Assembly: GCA_025667525.1 (NCBI GenBank) | Contig: CM046876.1 | Span: forward strand, 17,409,320 to 17,473,319 | Reading direction: 5' to 3' | DNA length: 64,000 nt | DNA from: Glebionis coronaria | Lineage: Eukaryota; Streptophyta; Magnoliopsida; Asterales; Asteraceae | Shown: positions 45,120-55,155 of the stretch, piece after piece | How the letters are laid out: each line of letters begins with the position of its first letter | How positions within the stretch are numbered: position 1 is the first letter of the stretch | Notes under the pieces: model-generated | What the model was told of the DNA's origin: nothing | Database searches by the model: none | What the model saw: the letters and a program-made list of their open reading frames with translations, nothing else | Translations under genes and position numbers: made by a program

Positions 45120-45763
45120 GATTTAAAGCTGTTTAGGTTATATGAGATGGGAAAAATCTAGGAAGAAAAGTGTTAGACAAGAAAATATGAATACCCAGAA
45201 TAAAAAGATTAGCCAAATTTATAGGAGAGATGCATGATTTTGATTGGTCAAAAATGAGGCGGTTATATTCAAAGAGCAATCATGAAAATCTTGAATCAAA
45301 TATAACTTATCTCATGCATTAATTAAAAGTAACTTCTCCCCAAAATTACGGCCAAAGATTAGTCAAAAAATAACAACTGGGTAGGGCCCACTAGGTGTCA
45401 ACGGTCAAAAATAGCCCATCAGCGCCCAACGGCTATATTTCCTTGTCAGCGTTTTGCCTAAAGCCTTGTCAGCGTCACGATTGAACGTAACAGCGTTTGG
45501 AGAAAAACTTGTCAGCGTCTAAAAAGTAAAAATACAAATATTTAAAAAGAAAAAGACCTTAACAAAGTAATTTATCCTAAGGGAAATATCTTACAAGTTG
45601 ATAATAATTACTGGGCGGCAAGCACTGTCCATTTATACACACTTGCATAAGCAAGATAGACACAAATGTCCTCTAGAGTCCCTTGCTAACCAAAATACTT
45701 ACCAACAAAGTTATTTCATAAAATTCTTTGTAACTCCCAGGTAAACCCATATCCAAAGTATTC
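45120..45763 (-). other. 5' truncated interior of the beta unit
   Basis: A non-coding leader before the 1024-residue ORF. TGTCAGCG motifs lie at 45417-45515. The part at 45610-45763 matches 39100-39240 of the alpha unit, which lies after gag there. Primer site and gag are therefore missing, and the sequence jumps directly into LTR-alpha at 45764. Confidence 0.75.
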
Positions 45764-46287
45764 CGTAGAGAAACTTTTGATGTATTCAACAATCTAAGTA
45801 TTATGCGGAAACTAATACTCAGAACGAAGAACAACCAGAATATATGAATACCAAACTTTCACTTTGATTAATAATAACAATGAAAGATTACAATGAAAGT
45901 GTTATGAGATATGTAGAAAAGATGTATGTGAGATATGTCTTATGTCTAACCCTAAGGCCTCCTTTTATAGGTTTAAGGAGCCTTGTACAAAAAGCTAAGA
46001 TCAACTATTTTAGGAAGAGACATAAGATAAACATACATAAATAACTTATTGACTAAATCTTTTAAACATTTAAGAATATATTCTGAATTCTTATCTTCAT
46101 ATTTTGTCCACCAGCTTGAAGAATTCATCATTGGCAGATTTAGTCCTTGTCTTTGTCTTTAAGATTCTTCTTGTCAACACCTTGATAATTCTTATCAGCG
46201 TTCATCTGTCAGCGCCCCGTTTACTCTTGTCAGCGTCCAAGTTCCTCTTATCAGCGTCGAGGGACTTGGTCAATTTTATTCCCAACA
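45764..46287 (-). repeat. LTR-alpha, second copy, lacking its first 61 bp
   Basis: Identical by eye to 37772-38295 over all 524 bases. It ends CCCAACA directly against the right TTCAC duplication. Confidence 0.93.
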
Positions 46288-48486
46288 TTCACCTTGAACC
46301 TTTGTCGAGCTAGAGGGAAATATCTTTCCAGTAGGAACCCACCTAAGACCTATTGTTTTGAAGGTTCTACCCGTTGGTATCCGCCTAAGACAAGGTCGAG
46401 GAGACATAGTTTTCTCATGCACAGCGAAAGACTTAGTTGGAGAAAACCTATTTCCTTTAGGGTTCCGTCTTTGAGGTGCTCTAGCTTTTTGGTTCACCTT
46501 GTTCAGGACTTTAGTGATACAATCATCATGAATGGCATTAAACACGCATTTGTTACATTTCGTGCAAACAAAGTGCTTAGCATCTGAGAAGATTCTAGAG
46601 TTCCTAGGGTTGGCTTATTTGTGCACATCATAAAAGGGTCTAGAATTCCTAGATGTGTGATTAGCGCTCCTAGGTTGTTGTTTTGTCCTATCTCTAGCTT
46701 GTATCTTTTTCGTAGCATCCTCTAGATAGCTTTTAGGACCCGTGTCATTTGAACTACGCCTAGGCATGTTCTTGGAGCTAGATCTAGAGTTTCTTGAAGC
46801 ATTCATGTGATCGGGTTTTGCATAAGCAATATGTCTTAAGGAGGGTCTAGATTGTGAAGTGACTGGTTTTGATAAATTGCTACGCATGTCAGCTTGGGAG
46901 GAAAACCTCGGGTTCGACATTTTAGGTCGTTCAGACTTAAATGCATTCGGTTGTCTAGCAACTGAGCAAGGTCTGATTGGTTGAGAAGGAGGTTTCCCCA
47001 AGATAAATTGTTTTGCAAACTTAGTATCCACACTATTTCCTTTCAACTTCCTTAATTCATTTTTCGCAGCTGTAAGTGCAAAAACCTTTTCCTGAATCTG
47101 AGCTTTTAATTGCTCATTTTGTAGAAGTAATTTAGCGACACGTTGTTTTAACTTTATGTTCATATTATCAAATATGTCGTTATCAGCAGTCGCGTCATTA
47201 CTGTCTACAGTGTCGATAGGTTGCACAGATATTTCAGTTGGTGAAGCAGGCGGAGGACTTGGATTTTTAGAGGCCAACTTTGATTCTAACAAATTTATTT
47301 GTTTCACAAAATGTTCTTTTTCCGCGTTGAAATCTTGAATCTTACGATCCAATTTTTGTTCAAGAACAACATTTGCTTTTTCAAGTTTTTCAAAATAAGC
47401 CTCAAATTTGTTATTTTTCTTTGAAAAATCGAGTTTGGCATCCTCAAAATCTTTTGTCTTCTGAGCTAACAGAATTTCAAGCTCATGAATCTTAGAATCA
47501 ACATCATATACAGCATTTAATTGTACCTTAGCCATTGGCTCATCATCAAAAATGGGTCTGATATCCGCATCATTGACTGTGTGATCATTCCCTGAGCTGT
47601 TGATGGTATGCTGCTTTTTGGATTCTGTTCCGCTGCTTTCTGTATCAATCGAAGAAGCATCCAATGCTTGATCTATATCGACAGTGCTCTCTTTCGTCTG
47701 CATCAGTCTTTGATTCACCCTTCTTTGAAGGTGCCTATGATGGCGTGTTCTTTCAGCAATTGACTTCTTTATATTGCTCATATGTTGAAGAAGTGTCTCT
47801 TTGAACGCTTGAAGATCTACGAGAGTATATTTGGTAAAGTATGTGCTTGTGAACTCTCGATCGTTTTTGGATAAGCCACTTGAGTCAATGAATTGCTGGA
47901 ACTGATTGTTGAGAGCTAAAAGGACCTACATGGATATATTCTCGTGAAAATCGTCTCTGTCAAGTTCTTGTTGAAGATGGTCCACATTAAGTAGCATCGT
48001 TCTGATGAATGTCTCAACATCTTGACCAAATAGTAAAAAGAATACCCGTTTGAATCCAATTTCAAGACGAGTGCCTTTTAGGTCTTCTCTTGAAAGAACC
48101 TGAAGGTGTGACTGAAGCAACTTTATGTGGTCCATGCATCGTTCTTTTGCTTTCGACATCTTGTATTTGATTGCATGAACGGTTTTGGTGGTAGAATCCT
48201 TGTTAGAAGGTTTACTGATTGGAGTCTCAGTATTTGTCTGAACCTCTGGATTCTGCATCTTCTCTTTATTCATCTCAGTCATAGACGTTGTTGGTGTTGA
48301 ATCCACGAAGATGTCCATTGAACGGATGTCTCGAAGAGGATATGATGTGTATGGATTACGGATCTTAGTGGATGTGTTGTGATTTGATTGTGGTTGAAAT
48401 TCCGAAAATTCCAATTTTTTTTCCAGTCCGACAATAAATTCCTCAGTCCGACAAAACGGTAAGCCGAAAAAATTTTGAATCACCAA
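46288..48486 (-). pseudogene. Copia-H long ORF (gag-like, coiled coil), interrupted
   Basis: Read right to left: M-V-I-Q-N-F-F from 48486, TAG at 47926-47928, then the same frame continues through S-N-I-K-K-S-I-A-E-R-T-R-H-H-R-H, a long coiled coil (E-I-L-L-A-Q-K-T-K-D-F-E-D-A-K and following), a basic Ser/Arg-rich stretch, a stop at 46615, H-F-V-C-T-K-C-N-K-C-V-F-N and GLRWVPTGKIF. It breaks at T-K-V-Q-G-E by the composite insertion and resumes at 35166. This ORF type is frequent in Asteraceae copia-type elements. C-T-K-C-x2-C with downstream H and C may bind zinc. Two stops and the insertion make it non-functional. Confidence 0.82.
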
Positions 48487-49343
48487 ATTTTGAAATCGAG
48501 TTAGAAATATCCAAAAACTAGTAGGGAAAAATTTGAGAAGTGAAAAATTTTGACAAAAATAAAACCTAAAATTGGCCTAAAAATTTGAATTTTTGTCCGA
48601 AAATTCGAATTTTTGGTCGAAAAATTTTTCGCTTCGCCAAAATTTGAAATTGAAGCTTAAATGGCCTAAAAATGGTCTAGGAAAAAATAAATTTTTCAAG
48701 AGTTTTCCCGCCAAAAAACACTTTTTTTTAATCTTCGTGTAAACGATGTTCCGAAACTAGTCTAGATAGTGGCTAAGTCTAAAAATTACTCAAACAGAAT
48801 ATCTATCGGAATGTCCATCGGAATAACCTTGTCGGAATGTCCTTGATCGGAATATCCCTAATTGGAATACCCTTGTCGGAATAACCTTGTCGGAATCTCC
48901 CTATCGGAATGTCAAATCGGAATGTCCAAATCGGAATGTCCAAATCGGAATACTCAAATCGGAATGTCAAATCGGAATGACCAAATCGGAATGCTCAAAT
49001 CGGAATACCATCGGAATCACTTGATCGGGATGTGATCGGAAAACTTAAACCCTTTTCCGATGACACTGATCAGAATATCCCTAATCGGAATAAATCCCAC
49101 TTTTCTCAGACAAACCCAACCAATTCGAGATTTTAAGCCAAAAAATGATCAAAACACCCAAAATTTTTACGTTTTTAGCCAAAGTAAATATACCAAATCT
49201 CTACCACAACTATGTAGAAGATTTTTATCGAGAAAAAACCATAAAAAACACAAGAAAATTTTTGGGACGTAAGATATAGATCAAAATAACCTCGAAAAAT
49301 CAAGAACACACCACACGAATCTTCAATCACCTATCCACTATAG
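48487..49343 (-). other. Copia-H 5' leader with TCGGAAT array
   Basis: No ORF. AT-rich AAATTTT-type sequence at 48500-48730, then the TCGGAAT array. The leader ends at the primer site. Confidence 0.75.
48796..49100. repeat. Array of degenerate TCGGAAT repeats (copia leader)
   Basis: About 18 copies of (A)TCGGAAT at 10-20 base spacing, with AAATCGGAATG(T)CC as the commonest unit. It closes with AAACCCTTTTCCGATGAC near 49048-49063, as does the Athila-like array at 9985-10316. Confidence 0.88.
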
Positions 49344-49356
49344 GCTCTTGATACCA
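49344..49356 (-). other. Primer binding site of Copia-H (variant)
   Basis: The minus strand reads TGGTATCAAGAGC, the initiator-Met site with one extra A. It lies two bases from the LTR. Confidence 0.8.
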
Positions 49357-49358
49357 AA

Positions 49359-49726
49359 TGTTAATCCCATATTAATCCATAACACAAGATTTAGAAGAGA
49401 TATTTAGAGAGAGAAAGAGAAGAAAAGTAGAGAGAGAAACAAGAGAGAATTTGGAAGGTTTATCTTTACTAGAGAGAGAAAGTAAAATAAACCAACACCC
49501 TCTTCCACACATGAAAGAGGGTATATATACCCTTGGCATATGGGCCGTGGGTTTAGAATCCTTGGGTCGGGCTTGGCTTTGGTTTGGGCTTACGCCCCTA
49601 ACTTATACAATATTAGCTTAAAGTCCAAGCCCGGTTTTCCCGACTAATCTATTACAATACAAGACCATTAACGACTAAGATGACCTATTACATTCTTGTT
49701 CGACTATAGAAAATATAGGGCTAACA
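49359..49726 (-). repeat. 5' LTR of Copia-H
   Basis: 368 bp, partner of 31541-31908, with the CTTTC duplication at 49727-49731 on its right. Confidence 0.94.
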
Positions 49727-50529
49727 CTTTCTATATCCAAATCGTTAGTAAGTGATCACTTAATGTGTTAAGTATGTTTACTTATGATTATCCTCTTGAT
49801 CTCCTTCTTTACTTGTCCGAAGAGAATATCGCTCACACATTTGTGATGTGATTAAAGATGAAGCCGTGATGAAGATCATCCTTTCTTAGATCTAGTCATG
49901 TTCATCATAGTGTTTAATTGAGTATTGTGTAGATCTAATGTATTTGTGTATACTTGGATTTGTGTTGTGTTGATCCAAGGTATTTCTGAATACTTGGATT
50001 AGTCTTGTGTAAATCTATTGTATATGCGTATACTTAGATTTGTCTTGTGTAGATTCAAGTTACATGTGTATACTTGGATATGCGTTTTTGAGTTGTAATG
50101 AGTGTTGTGTGTTAGTTCTCACTAAACTACAAAGTGATGTGTGTATGTGTCTTGTGAGTTCTCACTAAACTTGAAAGTGAAGAGTTATGAAGATTGGTTC
50201 TAGCTTTGGATTAGAACTCGACATCTAGCCTTGTGTCGGAAAAGAAGATGGGCGACGAAGATTGGTTCTAGCTTTCGATTAGAACTCGACATCTAGCCTT
50301 GTTTCGGAAAATGGTGAAGTAGGCGACGTGTGTAGATTGGTCCTAGCTAAGATTAGGTCTTAGTGTCGGAAAATAATGTAAGTGACGTTGTAAGGTTTTC
50401 TCCGCCAAGAAGGGAGCTTGTGGATATAGTGGAAATCTCGAGGAAGGTGTACTCAAGGAGTGGAATAGGAACGGAGAGAGAGCTTCGTTGCCAAACCACT
50501 ATAAATATTGGTGTCGTACCTTAGGTTGT
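49727..50529 (+). repeat. LARD-A copy 3, 5' LTR piece 2
   Basis: Aligns with the minus-strand LARD-A LTRs (GTGATCACTTAAT, GAACTCGACATCTAGCC repeated, CCACTATAAAT-TTGGTGTC). It is interrupted at GTTGT by a solo LTR. Confidence 0.9.
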
Positions 50530-53500
50530 TGATGAGATGGCATTTATACATGATCTCATCGTTCTTTTCGGGATTTAAATACATAAAATGTCATAAAAAT
50601 ACCATATATATGCTTGTGTTTGTTTACTTGTGTATTTTAGGTATGGATATCGTGAAAAAGACAAAAGATCACAAGAAACAAGGAAAAACGAACACGAGAA
50701 ACGAAGTCGCACAATGAACCGGGCCCTAGTTATGGATTTATCAAAGAAAAACCCTTGAAGAATTGAAGATGTACAAGAATGATCCCTCATTTATGAAGAA
50801 ATGACACTTAATACCCTTGTATATTCATAATTACAAGTTTGGTCCCTTAAGTTTGTCAAAATTACAAAAAGGTCCTTCAACTTTGAAGATTTGGCAATTT
50901 AGTCCATCAACAATTCTAAATTGTCAATAATGGTCCCTCATGAAGTCAAACATCTAATGAAGACCTTCAAAGATGATAAATGTCCAAGATCAGCCCTTGA
51001 AATATCCAAAATGGCAAAACAAGTCTTTAAAAATACTTTGGAAAAGTATTAAGGGGCAAAAGTGTGAATTCGGAAACTTGAATAACAAAAGATTCCAAGT
51101 TTTAAGTCTGAAAAACATGTTTTACCACTTTCACCAAAAGACAAAGACCAAAGATGGGCAAAAGAAACATTTGAAAAAGAATTGCGCCAAACACAATCCT
51201 TTTCCACTAAAAACGGATCAAACAGAGTTACTATTCACCCTCCACTCCCAGATTTTACTTTTACCTATCAAAGGGTAAATCCCAATTAAAACATCCCACG
51301 TGTGATTTCCCTTCACAAGCATCTAACCCACACCTCACATCATACATTCCTTTACCATGGACCCCACCTCAATTCCCTTCTAGCTAATCAGCATACTACT
51401 TCCTCTCCAAGAAATCCTATGTGGCAAGATCAACGCTTTAAGGCTAATACTTGGTCCCAAAGGCATAAATGAACGTCCAAGATCAATTTAAACAGCTCAT
51501 CAACAAATACGTCTAGAAGATTCAAAGGGCAATTCTGAGATTTTGTAGCTAGAGTTTCTCATTGTAAACTCAGCCCTTGTGGCTTATATAAGGACTCCTC
51601 AACATGTGAAGAGCCTTGTTCCAGATTTTCTCTTGGTGCTTTGTTATTATAAAATTTGGTTTAGTTTTCTGAAAATTCTAGTTCCTTTTTGTTGTTTAAA
51701 AGTTGGTATTAGGCTAAGAGGATCTGAGTTCCATATTTTGAAAGTTTTGATCTTGTGTTGTTAAGTTTGCAAAGGTTTCATAAAAGTTTTTGAGAAAAAG
51801 TGTAAAAAATCAATTTTATATTATTATTGGTTAACTTTGTTCATCTTAGCAGGGTGGAAGCTAGTGGTTGTTCTGCTACCACTTAAGCTCACACAATCCA
51901 AAGCATGGATGTATGTTTTGGAGATGCACATCTCTAAACCCTTTCTCTTTTATGCATATTTTTCATGGTATGTGATGAATCTGAGATTTGGTTTATGATT
52001 ATGTGTTTTAGTTGTTGAATCTGGTTATTTGGAGTTTACTTGTTGTTATTCAGTTGATTTTAGCCTAATTTGTGGTGTTAATCAAACAATTCCTTTGAAA
52101 AATTGTGAAATCAGAAATATATGGGGTGTTTGGGTTTACTGCATAATCAAGGTTTGAGTTAAACTGAGTAGGTGTTAGTTGGCACTTTGTGTTTGTTCTT
52201 GCTGTTATTGCACTATTAGTTGTTTATCTGCAGGTTTTGAGTTTTGTATCATCATAATCCAACAAATGGAAATAAAATCTGTATTTCTTGTTGTTTTGGA
52301 CTAAGATTTTGGGGACACCTAGAATACATGATATACTAGGGTTAACAAGTGCTAAATCTAAGTTAATACAACCTGAGTAGGAGATTTAGGTGTTTAAATT
52401 TGGATATGTGGCCATCTAATTCAGCAAAAAGGATTTGTGTTCATTTGTTCATATCAGTAAGCAACTTAGGGTTTAAAACCAGATCTAATCAATGAACTGT
52501 GTTTGAATTGAGTTGTTTTGTTTTTAATTAAGCTTGATTGAGATTGTGTATGCTTTTGGTGCAATCTGGTGGGCTTATTCTAGCTTAAACTGCTTATTTC
52601 ATTGTTCACTATTCATTTATCATACCTGTGTCATATCTAGGGACTGTTTGAATTAACTGTATCATTTGGCTGGATCATATTGTGTTTAATTGCTTGATTG
52701 TGACTCCTTACAACCCACTGGTTGTAAGGGTGCCCTTTTTGTCCATTAAATCCAAGTGAAACTCTCTAAATCATCAAGTCAAATAGTCAAAGCAGTGGGA
52801 AGCTTTTCCCACTGCTGCTAGCCACTACTAGTGTTATTATTGGTTCAGCTTATCAATAAGCTATTCTAGCTTATTAAAATGTGCAACAACTTCAATTTGG
52901 TTATCAGTCTTCCTCATTTGACCCATTTGTTCATTCTAGAGCTTTTGGGCTGTTGACTTTAGGGTTGACTAGAAAACCAACGTATTTGACTTTTTCATAA
53001 GTGCTTAATGACTTATTCAGCTTATTTGGCTTTGCTTATTGGATTTTTCTTGATTTATTTGTCTTAATTAAGTCATTTAGAGTCTTTTGCAAGTAAAATC
53101 AAGTTCTGAGGTGGTCTAAAAATCTAAGTCGACTATTTTATCGTTTAGTGAATTTATACTTGGCTTATTTCTGGCTTATTGGTTGAGCTTTTTCAAAATT
53201 TCTTTTACACATCTTTTAAGCATCCCAAAAGAATGTTGTGTGTCAAATTAGAGCTTATGGCATTGGCTTATAGCTTAATGGGCCAAAAAGCCCATTAAGA
53301 ATAAGTTGTTGTACATTTAAGCTGTGATAAGCTCATATTCAGCTTTTGGGCCTTTAGAGTTTTGTGTTTAGAATTGATTTTAAGCTAGACTGGTTATTTT
53401 CAGCTTATTTGGTTGAGTTTGACCTTATTGGGCCTAAAAGCCCATTTATTTGGACTGTTTTTTAGCCCATTTGGGGGCCTAATAGGGGTATTTTAGTAAT

Positions 53501-54277
53501 TTCACTTTCATTTTCTGTTTATTTAGGTTAAAATAAACTAGTTTGCAAGTTTTTATAAATTTTTATACTTTTTGGATTTTTAATATTATTTTATTATTAG
53601 TTTATTAATAATTTTTTTTTAATATTTTTGCAACTTTTACATTTTTTTCTAGGTCAAATATATTAAGTTAGGATTTTTAAAACTCTTAGATTATTTTTCT
53701 TATCATTTATTTAATTTTTAGGATTATTTTAATATTTTAATAGTTTTTAATCATTTAAAAATAGTTTTCATTAGCTTTAAATTTCATAAAAATAGTTTTT
53801 AGTTTAATTAGGTCATTTTAGAGTTTTACAAAGTGAAAAATCTTTATTAGGGCTTTTTATTAATTATTTGGATTTTTAGGGCTTTGATTAGCATTTAAAA
53901 ATTAATATTTAATTAATTAAAAGATTTGAAAAAGTTTTGATCATTTGTTAAATCTTATTATATTTTTATCTATTTTTGGTAATTTTTTGAGAATTTTTAG
54001 AATTAATTTTTGTTTTGTCAAGTTTTACGGTTTTTCGTTTTGTCATCGTAGTGTAATTTTAACGTATCCGTCATTCTAATTTCTCATCTTTTCTTTCTCT
54101 CAATACTAATCCAAAATCATTACGAATTATTCACACACAATTACCTCCTTGGGAAACGAACTTTCACCTTTGGGTCATTAGTACACGGTTTTCCTAAATC
54201 GTCGTATTTAATACTTACCGCTATTTTACGCTCTTTTGTTTTTCCTAACGCAAAGGTAGTGTAAATCACCACAAACA
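50530..54277 (+). repeat. Probable solo LTR of a large Ty3-type element (3748 bp)
   Basis: It begins TGATGAGATGG and ends CCACAAACA, with GTTGT at 50525-50529 and 54278-54282. No credible ORF exists in 3.7 kb. A TATA-like CTTATATAAGG lies near 51578. Lengths of this order occur in LTRs of Ogre/Tat and Athila groups. Orientation is guessed from the TATA box. It could instead be a very decayed complete element, but I found no internal LTR pair. Confidence 0.7.
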
Positions 54278-55155
54278 GTTGTTTCTTTCCTTACTCTTTA
54301 CTTATGCTTTCATTCTTAAATTGCATTACATTGTCACTAGATATTGTTAATGCATTAGAATTGGGACAACCATGAAGAAGAAGGATTACAATTCGCCGAA
54401 AAGGCACGTCTTAAACCACTATAAATGACACAAGCTCTTCGTTTCTACAACTTGAAGATTGTCACTCATCTCTTGAGCGTTGAACTTAGCCTTGATCTTA
54501 GCCTTGATTTACTCCTCTTGGTTTCTCTCTTCTTTCTCTTTTCTTACGAGTAGTCGTTTTCCCGTTTCGGTCTTTTTCGGTTTCGATTTAACCCGTAATC
54601 CTTAATTAAGGCATTATAACCTAGTCTCGAAGTGGTACAATGATTTCCAAAAGGCTTGATATATATTTTAAGTATTTTAGAAAAACTTAGTTTTGAAAAT
54701 TTTATTCATTTTCTTGGTTTAAAACCATCCTCTGTTGGCGGTTCTTTATTTGTCACCATTTAAAGGTGCGGTTAAAATAACATTTTTTCAGAAACCCCCA
54801 CTCTTTCTTCTTCATGGTGGAGACGGGTTCTTCACAAAATCTCCATTAACAAGTTTTGAAAAGCTTCCATCACTCAAATTAATTGGTTTCAAGACAAGGG
54901 TTTCACTCATCCTTCATCTAACATCAATTAATTGTAGGTATCTTCATTCAATTTCAATCAATTTGTTCTAGGGTTCTTACTTTCATAATTGGGGATTTTT
55001 AAAATTACAAATCTTTAGAACCTAATTAGGAATGTGGGTTGACATAATTGTAATGCTATGATTCCTTAGGTTTGAATTCCTTGCAACTTCACTAAAACCC
55101 ATTTATTGAACAAATCTGAATTTTAACTAATTTATTTTGGTTGCATGATGGAATT
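54278..55155 (+). other. LARD-A copy 3, end of LTR fused to leader
   Basis: The first 90 bases still resemble the LTR (CTCTTTACTTAT). From about 54380 the sequence matches the leader of copy 2 (ACCACTATAAATGACACAAGC), so the LTR end and primer site are deleted. A GGCGGTTC / GTGCGGTT remnant of the motif block lies at 54735-54772. No gene. Confidence 0.75.

Larger units (their letters stand above)
35167..46287 (-). mobile_element. Composite of related pol-less copia units inserted in Copia-H
   Basis: TTCAC flanks the whole block (35162-35166 and 46288-46292). The order is LTR-gamma, non-coding interior, primer site, 55 bp of a second LTR-gamma, LTR-alpha, interior with gag, primer site, LTR-beta, interior with a 1024-residue ORF, and LTR-alpha lacking its first 61 bp. 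All units read on the minus strand. The LTRs share TG(A/T)TGATCCC starts and CCCAACA ends, so LTR recombination between relatives is the likely origin. None of the units retains pol beyond a short protease trace. Confidence 0.85.
31541..49726 (-). mobile_element. Ty1/copia element (Copia-H) with nested insertion
   Basis: 368-bp LTRs at both ends, flanked by CTTTC (31536-31540 and 49727-49731). It has a primer site at the right and a purine tract at the left, so it reads on the minus strand. It carries one long ORF (48486 leftwards, resuming 35166-34959) of an Asteraceae type and a long 3' region with tandem repeats. The composite at 35167-46287 inserted into that ORF with a TTCAC duplication. 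I see no protease, integrase, RT or RNase H, so this element is also probably non-autonomous. About ten LTR differences in 368 bp (by eye) make it older than LARD-A copy 2. Confidence 0.9.

Noticed and set aside
48796..49100. TCGGAAT array considered as a CRISPR array
   Set aside because: Units are 7-15 bases with variable spacing and no distinct spacers, and the window is a plant genome with no cas genes.
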